Shown: piece after piece, positions 8,727 to 18,502 of the stretch
Layout: the number at the start of each line of letters is the position of its first letter
Position numbering within the stretch: position 1 is the stretch's first letter
Assembly: GCA_030457025.1 (NCBI GenBank)
Contig: JAKDSA010000017.1
Span: 1-48,568 of the forward strand
DNA: 48,568 nucleotides
DNA from: Brevibacterium sp.
GTDB taxonomy: Bacteria; Actinomycetota; Actinomycetes; Actinomycetales; Brevibacteriaceae
Direction: 5' to 3'
Program-made: the position numbers and the translations under genes
The notes under the pieces: generated by a model
The model's input: only the letters and a program-made list of their open reading frames with translations
What the model was told of the DNA's origin: nothing
Databases searched by the model: none

Positions 8727-9875
8727 TCACAGGCGGAAGCGGTTCAGGCCGAGAAGCAGCCAGCCGCACACCGCGCTGACGATGCCGATTCCGATGACCA
8801 GGGGCCAGAAGAACGCGGCAACGACGAGTACCGGTATCCAGACCATAACCGCTGCGAAGCCCCCGAGGAGGCGGAAGAATGTGACAGTATTGCGACCGTC
8901 CGCGCGCGTTCCCGCAATGGCAGCTGCCGCCAGCACCGGGGCGAAGAGCCACATCAGTCCGATCCCGACCCAGCGCAGAGCAGTGGTGGCGTGAGGCTGG
9001 GGACCGAGCTTCTCCGCATCGCTGACCGCCTCCGCGCCGCCGGCGGCCTGTGCGTCGTGGTTCGTTTCCGCCTCGCCCTGGCGCTGCAGGTCCAGAAATG
9101 CCTTCGCAAACGTGGCCGCTCCGCCCGCGGTCCTGCGGGCGACGTTGAGCGCCTTCGCTTGGATCCGGTCGAACGTCTCCTCGTCGGGACAGTTCACCGA
9201 GACCTCATCGAGTGCTGAGGCCATCGCCGAGGCGACCTCGGCCTCCCAAACGGACCGGTCCTGGCCATTGCGGGCCGGGATCGTGACAGACTTCCCGCGG
9301 ACCACCTCGGCGCGGGAGCGGAACCGGTCGGGAGTCGAATAGAACAATCCGACCGGGATGACGTCCAGTTCAATGCCCTCTTCGAACAGGGTGCAGGCGA
9401 TGCGGGCGGCTCCGGATTTGTAGGGCTGGGGTCGGTGGCCCCATTCGCTGCTGGCCTCGGGGAAGATTCCGAGCTCACCGCCTCGGCGGAGGTGGGCACA
9501 GCCGGCTTCGACCGGACTGGCCACTGAGGACGGATCGAGGTTGTAGCGCTCGACATCCTTGGTGCGCACGACGGGGATGCCGGCGATGAAGAGGCGCAGG
9601 AACCAGCTGCGGATGAGCTGGATCGAGATGAGGAACTGCGCTCGTGGACATGCGGCGAGCACCTGGTGTCCGTCGATGGCGCCATTGCGGTGGCTGGAGA
9701 TGATGAGGCGCGGACGCTGGTTCGCGCTGTCTGCGGAGTCCACCTCGCTGAGGTCGAGGATGCGGATGCGACCGAAGTACAGGGTGCGCATGGCGGCGTT
9801 GATGAACCGGTGACCCCACCCCATGGTGGAATCAGGTTGCGGGGAGGCCTCCGACCGCTCAGTATTCGAGGACAT
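8727..9875 (-). CDS. PlsC-like acyltransferase with C-terminal membrane segments
   Basis: 382 residues. The glycerolipid acyltransferase core is visible: block I HRNGAIDG (His62 and Asp68, the spaced HxxxxxD form seen in a branch of the family) and block III FPEASSEW (137-144), then a KSGAARIA segment. These enzymes move acyl groups from acyl-CoA or acyl-ACP to a glycerophosphate-like acceptor at the membrane. Two to three hydrophobic helices fill about 295-375, so the protein is probably membrane anchored. ATG 9875 was chosen because it overlaps the upstream gene's stop by 17 bp; a later Met (residue 18) is possible. Its neighbour is an acyl-CoA ligase, which could supply its donor. The acceptor is unknown. 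Confidence 0.85.
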   Translation of the reverse strand: MSSNTERSEASPQPDSTMGWGHRFINAAMRTLYFGRIRILDLSEVDSADSANQRPRLIISSHRNGAIDGHQVLAACPRAQFLISIQLIRSWFLRLFIAGIPVVRTKDVERYNLDPSSVASPVEAGCAHLRRGGELGIFPEASSEWGHRPQPYKSGAARIACTLFEEGIELDVIPVGLFYSTPDRFRSRAEVVRGKSVTIPARNGQDRSVWEAEVASAMASALDEVSVNCPDEETFDRIQAKALNVARRTAGGAATFAKAFLDLQRQGEAETNHDAQAAGGAEAVSDAEKLGPQPHATTALRWVGIGLMWLFAPVLAAAAIAGTRADGRNTVTFFRLLGGFAAVMVWIPVLVVAAFFWPLVIGIGIVSAVCGWLLLGLNRFRL

Positions 9876-10254
9876 CGCGCAGGTGTTCCAGATCCTTCCG
9901 CACTGCCTCGACGTCGCGCGCGAGTTCCTCGTCGCTGACATTCGGGAGGCGGTAGACGGTGAAGACGACCTCGCTGACGTCGTCGTTGTGGAGTATGCGC
10001 AACGGATTGTGCATGGCGGTGCCGTCGGGGAAGATCACGTCGTGGTCGAGGATCCCGAACTCGATGCCCGGGCGGAACTTGACCTCGACTTCTCCCATCG
10101 GCGAGTCGGTGACCCAGCGGCCGGCCTCATTGCGGATGCCATTGCTCAGGCCGGCCGCCCAGTGCGGGAGGTTCGCCGGGTTGCCGGCGAAGACCGCGAT
10201 ATCGGAGGGGTCCCGGCGGATCGTCTGCGAAACGTGCTGTGCGTCGAAGCTCAT
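9859..10254 (-). CDS. SRPBCC-family (polyketide cyclase/dehydrase-like) protein
   Basis: 131 residues from ATG 10254. The start is MSFDAQHVSQTIRRDPSDIAVFAGNPANLPHWAAGL, the N-terminal helix-and-strand pattern of START-like SRPBCC proteins that bind small hydrophobic ligands. The middle GEVEVKFRPGIEFGILDHDVIFPDGT and the end VYRLPNVSDEELARDVEAVRKDLEHLRDVLEY, with its long C-terminal helix, fit the fold. The open frame continues upstream of 10254 but into repeat-rich sequence with no start signal, so the shorter form is preferred. It lies between the CoA ligase (145 bp gap) and the acyltransferase (overlap). The ligand is unknown. Confidence 0.8.
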   Translation of the reverse strand: MSFDAQHVSQTIRRDPSDIAVFAGNPANLPHWAAGLSNGIRNEAGRWVTDSPMGEVEVKFRPGIEFGILDHDVIFPDGTAMHNPLRILHNDDVSEVVFTVYRLPNVSDEELARDVEAVRKDLEHLRDVLEY

Positions 10255-10274
10255 GACCCCAGTGCACCACAGCT

Positions 10275-10399
10275 GCAGCGATCCGACCAGCGGCGGCGGC
10301 CTTGCTGCCCAGCAGCGATCCGACCAGCGGTGGCGGCCTCGCTTGCCTGGTGGCGGCCTCGCTGCCCAGCCGTGATCTCGGTGCCCAGCCGTGATCTCG
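10275..10399. repeat. Nested intergenic repeats between CoA ligase and SRPBCC gene
   Basis: Three repeat families overlap here. A 28-bp unit at 10275-10302 recurs at 10312-10339 with one mismatch (37-bp period). GGTGGCGGCCTCGCT at 10329-10343 recurs at 10349-10363. TGCCCAGCCGTGATCTCG at 10363-10380 recurs perfectly at 10382-10399. The block ends directly at the ligase stop codon (10400-10402) and fills the operon gap. Function unknown; it may affect downstream expression or be slippage debris. Confidence 0.75.
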
Positions 10400-11917
10400 C
10401 TACCCGGCGGCGACCTCGCTGCGCAGTTTGTGCTTGAGCAGCTTGCCCGAGGGATTGCGGGGGAGCTCTTCGGTGATGATGACCTCTCGGGGCAGCTTGT
10501 AACGCGCAAGCTTGTCAGCCAGATAGTCACGCAGTTCCTCGACGTCGAATGGCTGACCATCGGCGGTCGTGATGAACGCGACGATTCGATCGCCCCACTC
10601 GGCATCCGGCTTCGCCACCACTGCGACATCGGCAACCCGCTCATGAGCGATGATGGCCTCTTCGACCTCGAGGGAGTAGACGTTCTCTCCGCCGACGATC
10701 ATGACGTCCTTGCTGCGGTCGACGATGAAGAGGTAGCCGTCCTCGTCCAGCGTTGCGATATCGCCGGTCTTGTACCAGTCGCCCTCGAACGCGGCTTTCG
10801 TCGCCTCGGGGTTGTTGAGATATTCGCGCATTCGGGTGTCACCGGTGAACCAGATCTCGCCGGTCTCGCCCGGACCGGCATCTGTGCCGTCGGCCTTGAC
10901 CACGCGCATCGCATTGCCGACCATCGCCGTTCGTCCGACCGATCCGGCCTTGCGCAACTGGTCCTCCGGCCTGAGCATGCAGCCGGTGGGCCCCATTTCG
11001 CTCATTCCGAACAGGTTGAAGAATTGGTCGGTGCCGTAGGCCTCGATGAGCATGGCCGCGGTCGACCGGTCGATGGGCGACCCGCCGTAGTTCCAGCGCC
11101 GGATGCTGGAGAAATCATAGTCTGCGAATTCGATGCCGAGCTTCTTCGCCGTCATCACCGGTGCGACATAGGCGATGGTGGGGCCGAAGAAGGTGGTGAT
11201 CTTCTCCTCGGCGATGATCGTCATCGAATCCACCGGATGGAATGTACGCTGGAGCACGATTGTGCCGCCGGTGAGGATAGTGGGCATCAGGCTGATGTTC
11301 AGTGGAGCCGAATGCCAGATCGGCATGCAGATGAGATATCGGTCGTCGCTGCGATAGCCCATGTTGAGGTTGATGAGGGTCGCGACCTGGGAGATGTTGC
11401 GGTGCGAATGCACGCACCCCTTGGGTGAGCTGGTGGTCCCCGAGGTGTAGAGGATCTGTGCCACGTGTTCGTCCGTGAAGTCACCCGGTACGCCGGGTTC
11501 GGCCGCCGCCAGCTGAGAGTCGAAGCTGCCCGGTGCCGCGGATTCGGTCTCCAGCCAGGTGATACCCGGGGCACCCGTGCGCGCCGTCTCGGCCAGCTCG
11601 GCGCTGACGATGCCCAGCTTCGCACCAGAGTGCTCGATCGTGTACTTGACCTCTGGAGCCTGCAGCTTGTGATTGACCGGAACGACGATGGCTCCCAGAT
11701 ACCAGGCGCCGAAGGCGGCGAAGACGAACCCAGGTACGTTGAACGTCATGATTCCGACGGCGTCACCAGCCACGATGCCGTTGTCCTCGAGCACGCGTGC
11801 CGCCTTGAGGGCGTGGTGGCGAAGCTCGGCATAGGTGTACCTCTCATCCCCATAGACCAGCGCTTCGTGATCCGGGTCGCGCAGGACGGTGGAATCGAGC
11901 ATAGTACCGAGCTTCAT
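10400..11917 (-). CDS. Acyl-CoA synthetase (AMP-forming, fatty-acid-CoA ligase-like)
   Basis: 505 residues. ANL-superfamily adenylating enzyme: it activates a carboxylic acid with ATP and transfers it to CoA. Visible motifs are the phosphate loop YTSGTTSSPKG (157-167), the substrate/adenylate segment NLFGMSEMGPTG, the hinge YKTGDIATLDEDGYLFIVDRSKD, GGENVYSLEVEEAI and the catalytic Lys492 in NPSGK. ATG 11917 is set by AAGGAG 7 nt upstream; the frame is open further upstream. It is transcribed divergently from a TetR gene with 72 bp between, and heads a minus-strand run with SRPBCC, acyltransferase and PEP-enzyme genes. It resembles crotonobetaine/fatty-acid ligases. The exact acid is not predictable. 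Confidence 0.93.
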   Translation of the reverse strand: MKLGTMLDSTVLRDPDHEALVYGDERYTYAELRHHALKAARVLEDNGIVAGDAVGIMTFNVPGFVFAAFGAWYLGAIVVPVNHKLQAPEVKYTIEHSGAKLGIVSAELAETARTGAPGITWLETESAAPGSFDSQLAAAEPGVPGDFTDEHVAQILYTSGTTSSPKGCVHSHRNISQVATLINLNMGYRSDDRYLICMPIWHSAPLNISLMPTILTGGTIVLQRTFHPVDSMTIIAEEKITTFFGPTIAYVAPVMTAKKLGIEFADYDFSSIRRWNYGGSPIDRSTAAMLIEAYGTDQFFNLFGMSEMGPTGCMLRPEDQLRKAGSVGRTAMVGNAMRVVKADGTDAGPGETGEIWFTGDTRMREYLNNPEATKAAFEGDWYKTGDIATLDEDGYLFIVDRSKDVMIVGGENVYSLEVEEAIIAHERVADVAVVAKPDAEWGDRIVAFITTADGQPFDVEELRDYLADKLARYKLPREVIITEELPRNPSGKLLKHKLRSEVAAG

Positions 11918-11989
11918 TGCTTCTCCTTGTGACGAGTGCCATACTTTCAACAATTGAACCACGATTCATTTCTTTGGGGAAGGGCAGCC
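11918..11989. promoter_or_regulatory. Divergent control region with candidate TetR operator
   Basis: 72 bp shared by the CoA ligase (minus) and the TetR gene (plus). It contains the inverted repeat TTCAA-CAA-TTGAA (11946-11958), positioned where a TetR dimer could block both promoters. Ribosome sites are AAGGAG for the ligase (minus) and GGGGAAGGG for the regulator (plus). Operator assignment is inferred from position and symmetry only. Confidence 0.5.
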
Positions 11990-12592
11990 GTGGCCTATCG
12001 CAAAACTCCCAGAACTCGTGCCAAAGCCGAGCAACGACGTGCCCGGATCGAACGCGCAACCCACCATGTCATCGCCTCGGGCGGGTTCGCCTCGGCGAGC
12101 ATTGCCGCTGTTGCCCGCGAAGCCGAGTGCAGCGCCGGCCTCATCTACACCTACTACGACAACCGCGACGAGCTGCTGGGGATCGTGTTCGCTCGAGCCG
12201 CTCGGCACGAACTCGCCGTGATCGAAGAGGCCGTCGGCGAAGCGGCGAGCGCCGCAGATGTTGTTCGCTCGGTCGTCGATGTCTTCATCCGTCGCGCGGT
12301 TGCCGGCCGCACCCTCGCCCACGCACTCCTGTTCGAGGAGGTCCCCGACACCGTGCAGATCGAGCGTCGAAGACTGCGGCGCGGGTACGTGGCCGTGATC
12401 GCCGAAGGCGTGAGCCACCGGTACACCGTCGAGGTGCCCGCCGAGGTGGTGGCCAGGTCCGTGGTCGGATCCATCTCCGAAAACCTCGTTGACTTCCTCG
12501 ACCCCGACCGGGCCCCTCCAGACGCCTCTGAGGTCGAATCACTCATCACCGCACTGTCCACATTCGCGCGCACAGCCATAGGAGAACAATGA
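11990..12592 (+). CDS. TetR-family transcriptional regulator
   Basis: 200 residues from GTG 11990, chosen for the GGGGAAGGG ribosome site 5 nt upstream; an upstream ATG at 11936 lacks one and would run through the control region. The N-terminal helix-turn-helix is at about 38-60: ASIAAVAREAECSAGLIYTYYDNRDELL, the classic TetR recognition pattern. The ligand-binding part is unassigned. It overlaps the AidB-like dehydrogenase by 4 bp (ATGA) and is divergent from an acyl-CoA ligase. A likely role is repression of both units until an acyl-CoA or related ligand appears, by analogy with FadR/FabR-type TetR proteins. Confidence 0.9.
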   Translation: MAYRKTPRTRAKAEQRRARIERATHHVIASGGFASASIAAVAREAECSAGLIYTYYDNRDELLGIVFARAARHELAVIEEAVGEAASAADVVRSVVDVFIRRAVAGRTLAHALLFEEVPDTVQIERRRLRRGYVAVIAEGVSHRYTVEVPAEVVARSVVGSISENLVDFLDPDRAPPDASEVESLITALSTFARTAIGEQ

Positions 12593-14265
12593 ATCACACA
12601 CCAGTGACCCAACCCGGCACAACAGCTACGCACACAGTCTTCAACCAGGCCCCACCTCGGAGGGACATCAACGAATTCAGCCTCAACACTGCCCTCCTCG
12701 AGGCCGTGGACAGATACGCGCCCCACGCGTCGACAGTTGAGCTCGAGCGCATCGGGGGGCTGGTCGGCAGCGCGGATTTCATCAATGATGCGCGCCTGGC
12801 CAATGAGCACGGTCCGGAGCTGGAGACCCACGATGAGTGGGGCAACCGCATCGATGCGATCGACTTCCATCCTGCCTATCACCGCATCATCGGCGAAGCG
12901 CTGCGCAGCGGAGCACACTCACACGCCTGGAACCACCCTGGACAGGGGGCGAATGCGGACCGTGCAGTCAGGTTCATGCTCTTCTCCCAGATCGAACCCG
13001 GCCATGCCTGCCCGGTGTCGATGACCCATGCGGTCATCCCGTCTCTGCAGGCAGACCCGAAGCTGGCTGATTTCTGGGTCCCGAAGGCCACCGCGAACGA
13101 CTACGACCCCCGCCGCATCGACCCGGCCGAGAAGACTGCCGTGACCTTCGGCATGGCGATGACCGAGAAGCAGGGCGGATCGGACGTACGGGCGAACACC
13201 ACGCGTGCGGTCCCGGACGGCGATCGCTACCTCATCACCGGACACAAATGGTTCTGCTCGGCGCCGCAGTCCGATGCCTTTCTCGTCCTCGCCCACCTCG
13301 AGGAGGGGCTGAGCTGCTTCATCGTCCCGCGCATCCTTCCCGGTGGTGAACTCAACACGGTGCGGATCCAACGCCTCAAGGACAAGCTGGGCAACAGATC
13401 CAACGCCTCCTCCGAGATCGAATTCGACTCCACGACAGGATGGCTGCTGAGCCAGCCCGGCAAGGGCGTGCGCACGATCATCGAGATGGTGTCCCAAACC
13501 AGGCTCGACTGCATCCTCGGCTCCACCGCGGGCATGCGCCAGTCCGTGGCAGAAGCCGCATGGCACGCCCGAGGACGGGCCGCGTTCGGTGCGACGCTGA
13601 TCGATCAGCCGCTGATGCGCGCCGTCATCGCCGATCTCCAGCTCGAATCCGAAGCCGCCACCTTCACCGCCATGCACCTGGCCTCCGTCCACGACGATGA
13701 CAGCCCCGACGCTGCCGACTTCCGACGTCTGGCCACCGCTCTCGGCAAGTACTGGATCTGCAAGCGTGGACCCGAGCACGCCTACGAAGCGCTCGAATGC
13801 CTGGGCGGAAACGGGTACACGGAGGCCTTTCCGCTGGCACGCCGCTACCGCGAACAGCCGGTGATGGCCGTGTGGGAAGGGTCCGGCAACGTCATCGTCC
13901 TCGACGTGCTGCGCGCCCTGGGTCGTGAACCGCGAACGGCGAAGGCCTTCCTCGGCTTCCTCGAAACCGGGCTCGGCCGCCACCCGGACTTCGATGCCGC
14001 CTATGAGGGGCTTGCCGGTGCACTGCAAAGCTCGCTTGAAGCTGTGAGCAGCGGAGATTCTGCCAGAATCGCAGGTGCCCAGCGCAGCGGCCGAGTGCTG
14101 GTGGAGAAGATGGCGCTGCTCATGCAGGCCACGATCCTCTTCGAGTCCGCCCCCGCCGAGGCGGCCGCCGGGTTCGCGTCGGCACGCTTAGGTCCCAACC
14201 GGGGTCGGGAATACGGTGCCCTGCCCAGCGACGTCGACATCGACTTCCTCGTCGAACGAGCCTGA
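12589..14265 (+). CDS. AidB-like acyl-CoA dehydrogenase family flavoprotein
   Basis: 558 residues, the AidB length (about 540), much longer than ordinary acyl-CoA dehydrogenases (about 380). The N-terminal FNQ...P..DINEFSLNTALLEAV segment and LERIGGLVGSADFINDARLANEHGPEL are AidB hallmarks. FAD-domain motifs FGMAMTEKQGGSDVRANTT and YLITGHKWFCSAP follow. The C-terminal helical domain has ALECLGGNGYTEAFPLARRYREQPVMAVWEGSGNVI with Glu430 at the usual catalytic position. E. coli AidB is an adaptive-response flavoprotein with DNA affinity and weak isovaleryl-CoA dehydrogenase activity; here the coupling to a TetR gene and an acyl-CoA ligase points to acyl-CoA metabolism instead. Translationally coupled to tetR. 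Confidence 0.9.
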   Translation: MNHTPVTQPGTTATHTVFNQAPPRRDINEFSLNTALLEAVDRYAPHASTVELERIGGLVGSADFINDARLANEHGPELETHDEWGNRIDAIDFHPAYHRIIGEALRSGAHSHAWNHPGQGANADRAVRFMLFSQIEPGHACPVSMTHAVIPSLQADPKLADFWVPKATANDYDPRRIDPAEKTAVTFGMAMTEKQGGSDVRANTTRAVPDGDRYLITGHKWFCSAPQSDAFLVLAHLEEGLSCFIVPRILPGGELNTVRIQRLKDKLGNRSNASSEIEFDSTTGWLLSQPGKGVRTIIEMVSQTRLDCILGSTAGMRQSVAEAAWHARGRAAFGATLIDQPLMRAVIADLQLESEAATFTAMHLASVHDDDSPDAADFRRLATALGKYWICKRGPEHAYEALECLGGNGYTEAFPLARRYREQPVMAVWEGSGNVIVLDVLRALGREPRTAKAFLGFLETGLGRHPDFDAAYEGLAGALQSSLEAVSSGDSARIAGAQRSGRVLVEKMALLMQATILFESAPAEAAAGFASARLGPNRGREYGALPSDVDIDFLVERA

Positions 14266-14333
14266 GTCAGCTCACGAAGTTGGGGCCGAGTCAGTTCAGG
14301 TGTGTCGATTCGGCCGCCTGCGGGAGGGCCGGG

Positions 14334-14780
14334 TCAGTCTCTGCGGTGGGCGGATCGGCAGCGGCGCCGGTCGAGCCGGAGGTTGCGCGAGCGGATCCTG
14401 CGTATGCGCATCGCACACTCCGGCGGCCCGTGGAAGTTCGGACGAGGAGTACGTCTGAGACTGGGCGGTGCAGCATTGTGTTCGTCAGGCTCCCAGTCCT
14501 CGTCGCGGCGCTGCCCGAATTCCGAGCGGTCGATGAAGGCTTGGAGCTCGGTGATGAGCTTCAGCTGGAGGTCGTCGACCGAGTCGATGCCCTCGGAGTA
14601 CTCGAGGGGGATGTCGACGGACTCCCAGTTGGCGACGACCCTGACGATCCATTTTCGTGTGTCGGCCGGGTCGTGATTCATTCCGTAGCCGTCCCATTCG
14701 TCGTTGGCGAACATGCCGAGAACGACCGGAGCGATGACCTTGTTGAGGAGGAACTCTTCCGTCAATTCGGTGTTGTCCAT
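14334..14780 (-). CDS. Hypothetical acidic protein, C-terminus doubtful
   Basis: 148 residues from ATG 14780. Residues 1 to about 105 look genuine (MDNTELTEEFLLNKVIAPVV..., aromatic and acidic, with a helical KLITELQAFIDRSEF). The last 40 residues become Arg-rich (RIRRIRSRNLRLDRRRCRSAHRRD), like out-of-frame GC-rich DNA, so a frameshift or lost stop near 14430-14470 is possible. A TATGGT hexamer lies 7 nt before the ATG on its strand, so the mRNA may be leaderless; GGGAG is only 2 nt away and too close to serve as a ribosome site. Family not recognised. Confidence 0.55.
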   Translation of the reverse strand: MDNTELTEEFLLNKVIAPVVLGMFANDEWDGYGMNHDPADTRKWIVRVVANWESVDIPLEYSEGIDSVDDLQLKLITELQAFIDRSEFGQRRDEDWEPDEHNAAPPSLRRTPRPNFHGPPECAMRIRRIRSRNLRLDRRRCRSAHRRD

Positions 14781-14853
14781 GTCTCCCACCATAGAACTGT
14801 CCGCTCCTGATTTCTCGGAGACGCACGGCCACGTGCGACATTGTGTCGACGGT

Positions 14854-14865
14854 TAGACTGATCCG
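14854..14865 (+). promoter_or_regulatory. Leaderless -10 (TAGACT) of pseudouridine synthase gene
   Basis: TAGACT at 14854-14859 is followed by exactly 6 nt and ATG 14866, with no Shine-Dalgarno. In actinobacteria this spacing places the transcription start on the A of the ATG. Confidence 0.6.
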
Positions 14866-15825
14866 ATGCCCCGCAGTCCGCTTCCGCCTCGCGAAGGAAT
14901 TTCGGCGACCTCGCTGCGCGCTCCCGGTGGAAAGTCGACGCACGACAAGAACCATCTGCCGGTCCCGGACACCATTGGTCAGTGGCTGGAGGACGAATTC
15001 CCCGAAGCCACTCCCGAGGCCCGTCGCAGCCTGTTGACGACCGGAGACATGCGCAATGGCGCCGGAGTGCCGGTGGCATGGGATGATGCTGTGGAACCGG
15101 GCGGCTTCTACTTCTTCCACCGTCCGGTCCCGCCAGAAGAACGCATTCCGTTTGAGATCTCAGTTGTGTTCGAAGACGATGAACTGCTCGTCATCGACAA
15201 ACCGCACTTCCTGGCGAGCACTCCCAACGGACGTTTCGTACGCGAATGCGTCGTGACCCGGGCTCGCACGGATTTCAATCAGCCCGAGCTCGTGGCCATC
15301 CACCGCCTCGACCGTGTCACCGCCGGACTGCTCATCCTGTCGAAACGACCTGAGACCCGTGGCCGATATCAGAGCCTGTTCCAAGACCGGTTGGTCGACA
15401 AGACCTATCGCGCCCTGGCACCCATGCCTCCCGCAGGCATGGAGCTTCCCGTCGTTGAGGAATCGCGGCTGTACAAGCCGCGCGGCGGCCGTCAGGTTCT
15501 CGAAGTCGAGGGTGAACCCAACGCATTCAGTCACATCAGCCTGCTGCGTGAGCGCGAACTCGGGTCCGGGTCAGAACCTGTCGGCGAGTACGAGCTTCGA
15601 CCATTGACGGGCAAGACCCACCAGCTGCGCGTCCACATGAACTCCCTCGGGTTGCCCATCCTCGGCGACCCGGTCTATCCCGTTGATCTCTCCCCGGACC
15701 CCTACGACTTCAGCTCACCGCTGCAGCTCTTGGCCGCCTCGATCGAGTTCGACGATCCACTGACCGAAGTCCCACGACGTTTCGAATCCACGCTGAACCT
15801 GGGGGAGACGCGACTTTGCCCATGA
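14866..15825 (+). CDS. RluA-family pseudouridine synthase
   Basis: 319 residues. It isomerises uridine to pseudouridine in rRNA or tRNA. The catalytic Asp149 lies in HRLDRVTAGLLILSK, the RluA signature. VVFEDDELLVIDKPHFLAS (about 101-119) and the RNA-binding/structural LTGKTHQLRVHMNSLGLPILGDPVYP complete the domain. The first 90 residues contain DTIGQWLEDEFPEATPEARRSLLTTGDM, reminiscent of a degenerate S4-like region. The target uridine cannot be assigned. Start ATG 14866 is supported by the adjoining -10 hexamer (leaderless). Confidence 0.92.
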   Translation: MPRSPLPPREGISATSLRAPGGKSTHDKNHLPVPDTIGQWLEDEFPEATPEARRSLLTTGDMRNGAGVPVAWDDAVEPGGFYFFHRPVPPEERIPFEISVVFEDDELLVIDKPHFLASTPNGRFVRECVVTRARTDFNQPELVAIHRLDRVTAGLLILSKRPETRGRYQSLFQDRLVDKTYRALAPMPPAGMELPVVEESRLYKPRGGRQVLEVEGEPNAFSHISLLRERELGSGSEPVGEYELRPLTGKTHQLRVHMNSLGLPILGDPVYPVDLSPDPYDFSSPLQLLAASIEFDDPLTEVPRRFESTLNLGETRLCP

Positions 15826-15840
15826 ACGGCGGGGACACGG

Positions 15841-15852
15841 TAGCCTGGTGAT
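15841..15852 (+). promoter_or_regulatory. Leaderless -10 (TAGCCT) of GntR gene
   Basis: TAGCCT at 15841-15846, then 6 nt, then ATG 15853. It lies 15 bp after the pseudouridine synthase stop, so the GntR gene has its own start signal inside a tight intergenic gap. Confidence 0.55.
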
Positions 15853-16515
15853 ATGAGCCCACACGCACCCGGATGTACCTCAGAGGCGATCGTCGCCCTG
15901 GTCCGGTCCCGAATCACGACCGGCGAATACCCTGCCGGCAGCCCGGTCCGGGATGGTGCGTTGGCGAAGGAGCTCAACGTCTCGCGCAACACCGCACGCG
16001 AATCCCTGAGCCTGCTCCGTCACGCCGGTCTGCTGACCCAGGAGACGAACCGCGGCTTCTTCGTCCGCACCTTCGACCTCGACGAACTCAAAGACCTCTA
16101 CCAGGCCCGACGCGTCTTCGAGATCCGTGCCGTCCAGGAATCACAGGATGCCACCGACGAGGCGATGAACCGTGTGGAAGCATCCGTCGTCAAAGCCGAA
16201 AACGCACCGAACAATGAGAGCTGGTCCGACGCACAGGAACACTCCGCCTCATTCCACCAGGCAATCGTCGGCCTGCTCGGCTCCCCGATGCTCGACGAGT
16301 TCTACATCAACCTCATGGCCCGCCTCTCAACGACGTTCGCCCGTTCGAATGAGCCCGGGAAGTACCACTCCCACTGGGCGAATCCGCACCGCGACATCTT
16401 GGAGAAGATGCGTTCGGGGGACCGTCACGGAGCCGAAGGGCTCCTGCGCATCCACCTCGATGACTCGGAAGCCTCGACACTCGACCTGGCGCGCTCGGTC
16501 GGCGAAGGTCGCTGA
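15853..16515 (+). CDS. GntR-family regulator, FadR/FCD subgroup
   Basis: 220 residues. The winged helix-turn-helix is at about 8-75 (SEAIVALVRSRITTGEYPAGSPVRDGALAKELNVSRNTARESLSLLRHAGLL), with the GxxV wing NRGFFVR. An all-helical FCD ligand-binding domain follows (about 85-215). Its metal-site pattern is visible as Asp/His residues in EHSASFHQAIVGL, SHWANPHRDILEKM and LRIHLDDSEAS. FCD regulators respond to small carboxylates such as lactate, gluconate or amino acids. The effector and target are unknown; the neighbour guaB has its own gap of 138 bp. Confidence 0.9.
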   Translation: MSPHAPGCTSEAIVALVRSRITTGEYPAGSPVRDGALAKELNVSRNTARESLSLLRHAGLLTQETNRGFFVRTFDLDELKDLYQARRVFEIRAVQESQDATDEAMNRVEASVVKAENAPNNESWSDAQEHSASFHQAIVGLLGSPMLDEFYINLMARLSTTFARSNEPGKYHSHWANPHRDILEKMRSGDRHGAEGLLRIHLDDSEASTLDLARSVGEGR

Positions 16516-16593
16516 CTGCAGCCGCCTCGGCGGTCGGACCGCAATGCTGATGTCGGCAGTCTCACAGTGCTCGGTACTTGAAACGCTAGATAA

Positions 16594-18180
<1,587 letters not shown>

Positions 18181-18200
18181 GGGTCCCGCCCGACCGTCAG

Positions 18201-18243
18201 CGGCCGTGGTTCCTGCCTCCAGTGCAGGGACTACGGCCGTTTT
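18201..18243 (+). terminator. Intrinsic terminator of guaB
   Basis: A 16-bp stem including two G-U pairs (18201-18216 with 18224-18239), a 7-nt loop, and an immediate TTTT (18240-18243). It starts 20 nt after the guaB stop. Confidence 0.92.
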
Positions 18244-18433
18244 CACTGTCTCAGGATGTCAGACGAATCGCCCGTATGTGACGAATGCCACGTGCGGATC
18301 TTCGGGTCGCGGACGCCTGTCGTCAATGGTGCGATTGTCCGCCCGAGTGTTGACGAGGGTGCCTCCGGGCTCCGGCGGGGTTACTTGTGTAGTCGGAAAA
18401 CCACAGCACCCCTCGCCTTGTTTCTCGTGTTTC
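18244..18433. other. Intergenic region upstream of siderophore operon
   Basis: 190 bp between the guaB terminator and the iron box. No open frame with a ribosome site was found on either strand. No additional structured element was recognised. Promoter elements for the siderophore operon probably lie at its right end. Confidence 0.5.
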
Positions 18434-18452
18434 TTAGGGTAGGTTTCCCTAA
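18434..18452 (+). promoter_or_regulatory. DtxR/IdeR iron box
   Basis: TTAGGGTAGGTTTCCCTAA matches the 19-bp DtxR-family consensus (TTAGGTTAGGCTAACCTAA) at 15 of 19 positions and is itself near-palindromic. A TANNNT-type hexamer TAATGT (18450-18455) overlaps its right end, so the Fe(II)-bound regulator would block RNA polymerase. It lies 50 bp upstream of the siderophore decarboxylase start. Iron repression of the operon is strongly implied. Confidence 0.9.
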
Positions 18453-18502
18453 TGTAGTCCGGCCTTACCGGACCGTGAACCGAAGGAGGCAACCCTACCG
18501 CT

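Noticed and set aside
10255-10644. N-terminal extension of the SRPBCC protein (261-residue version)
   Set aside because: The extension translates the repeat block and the antisense of the CoA ligase end; ATG 10254 gives a normal-length SRPBCC domain.
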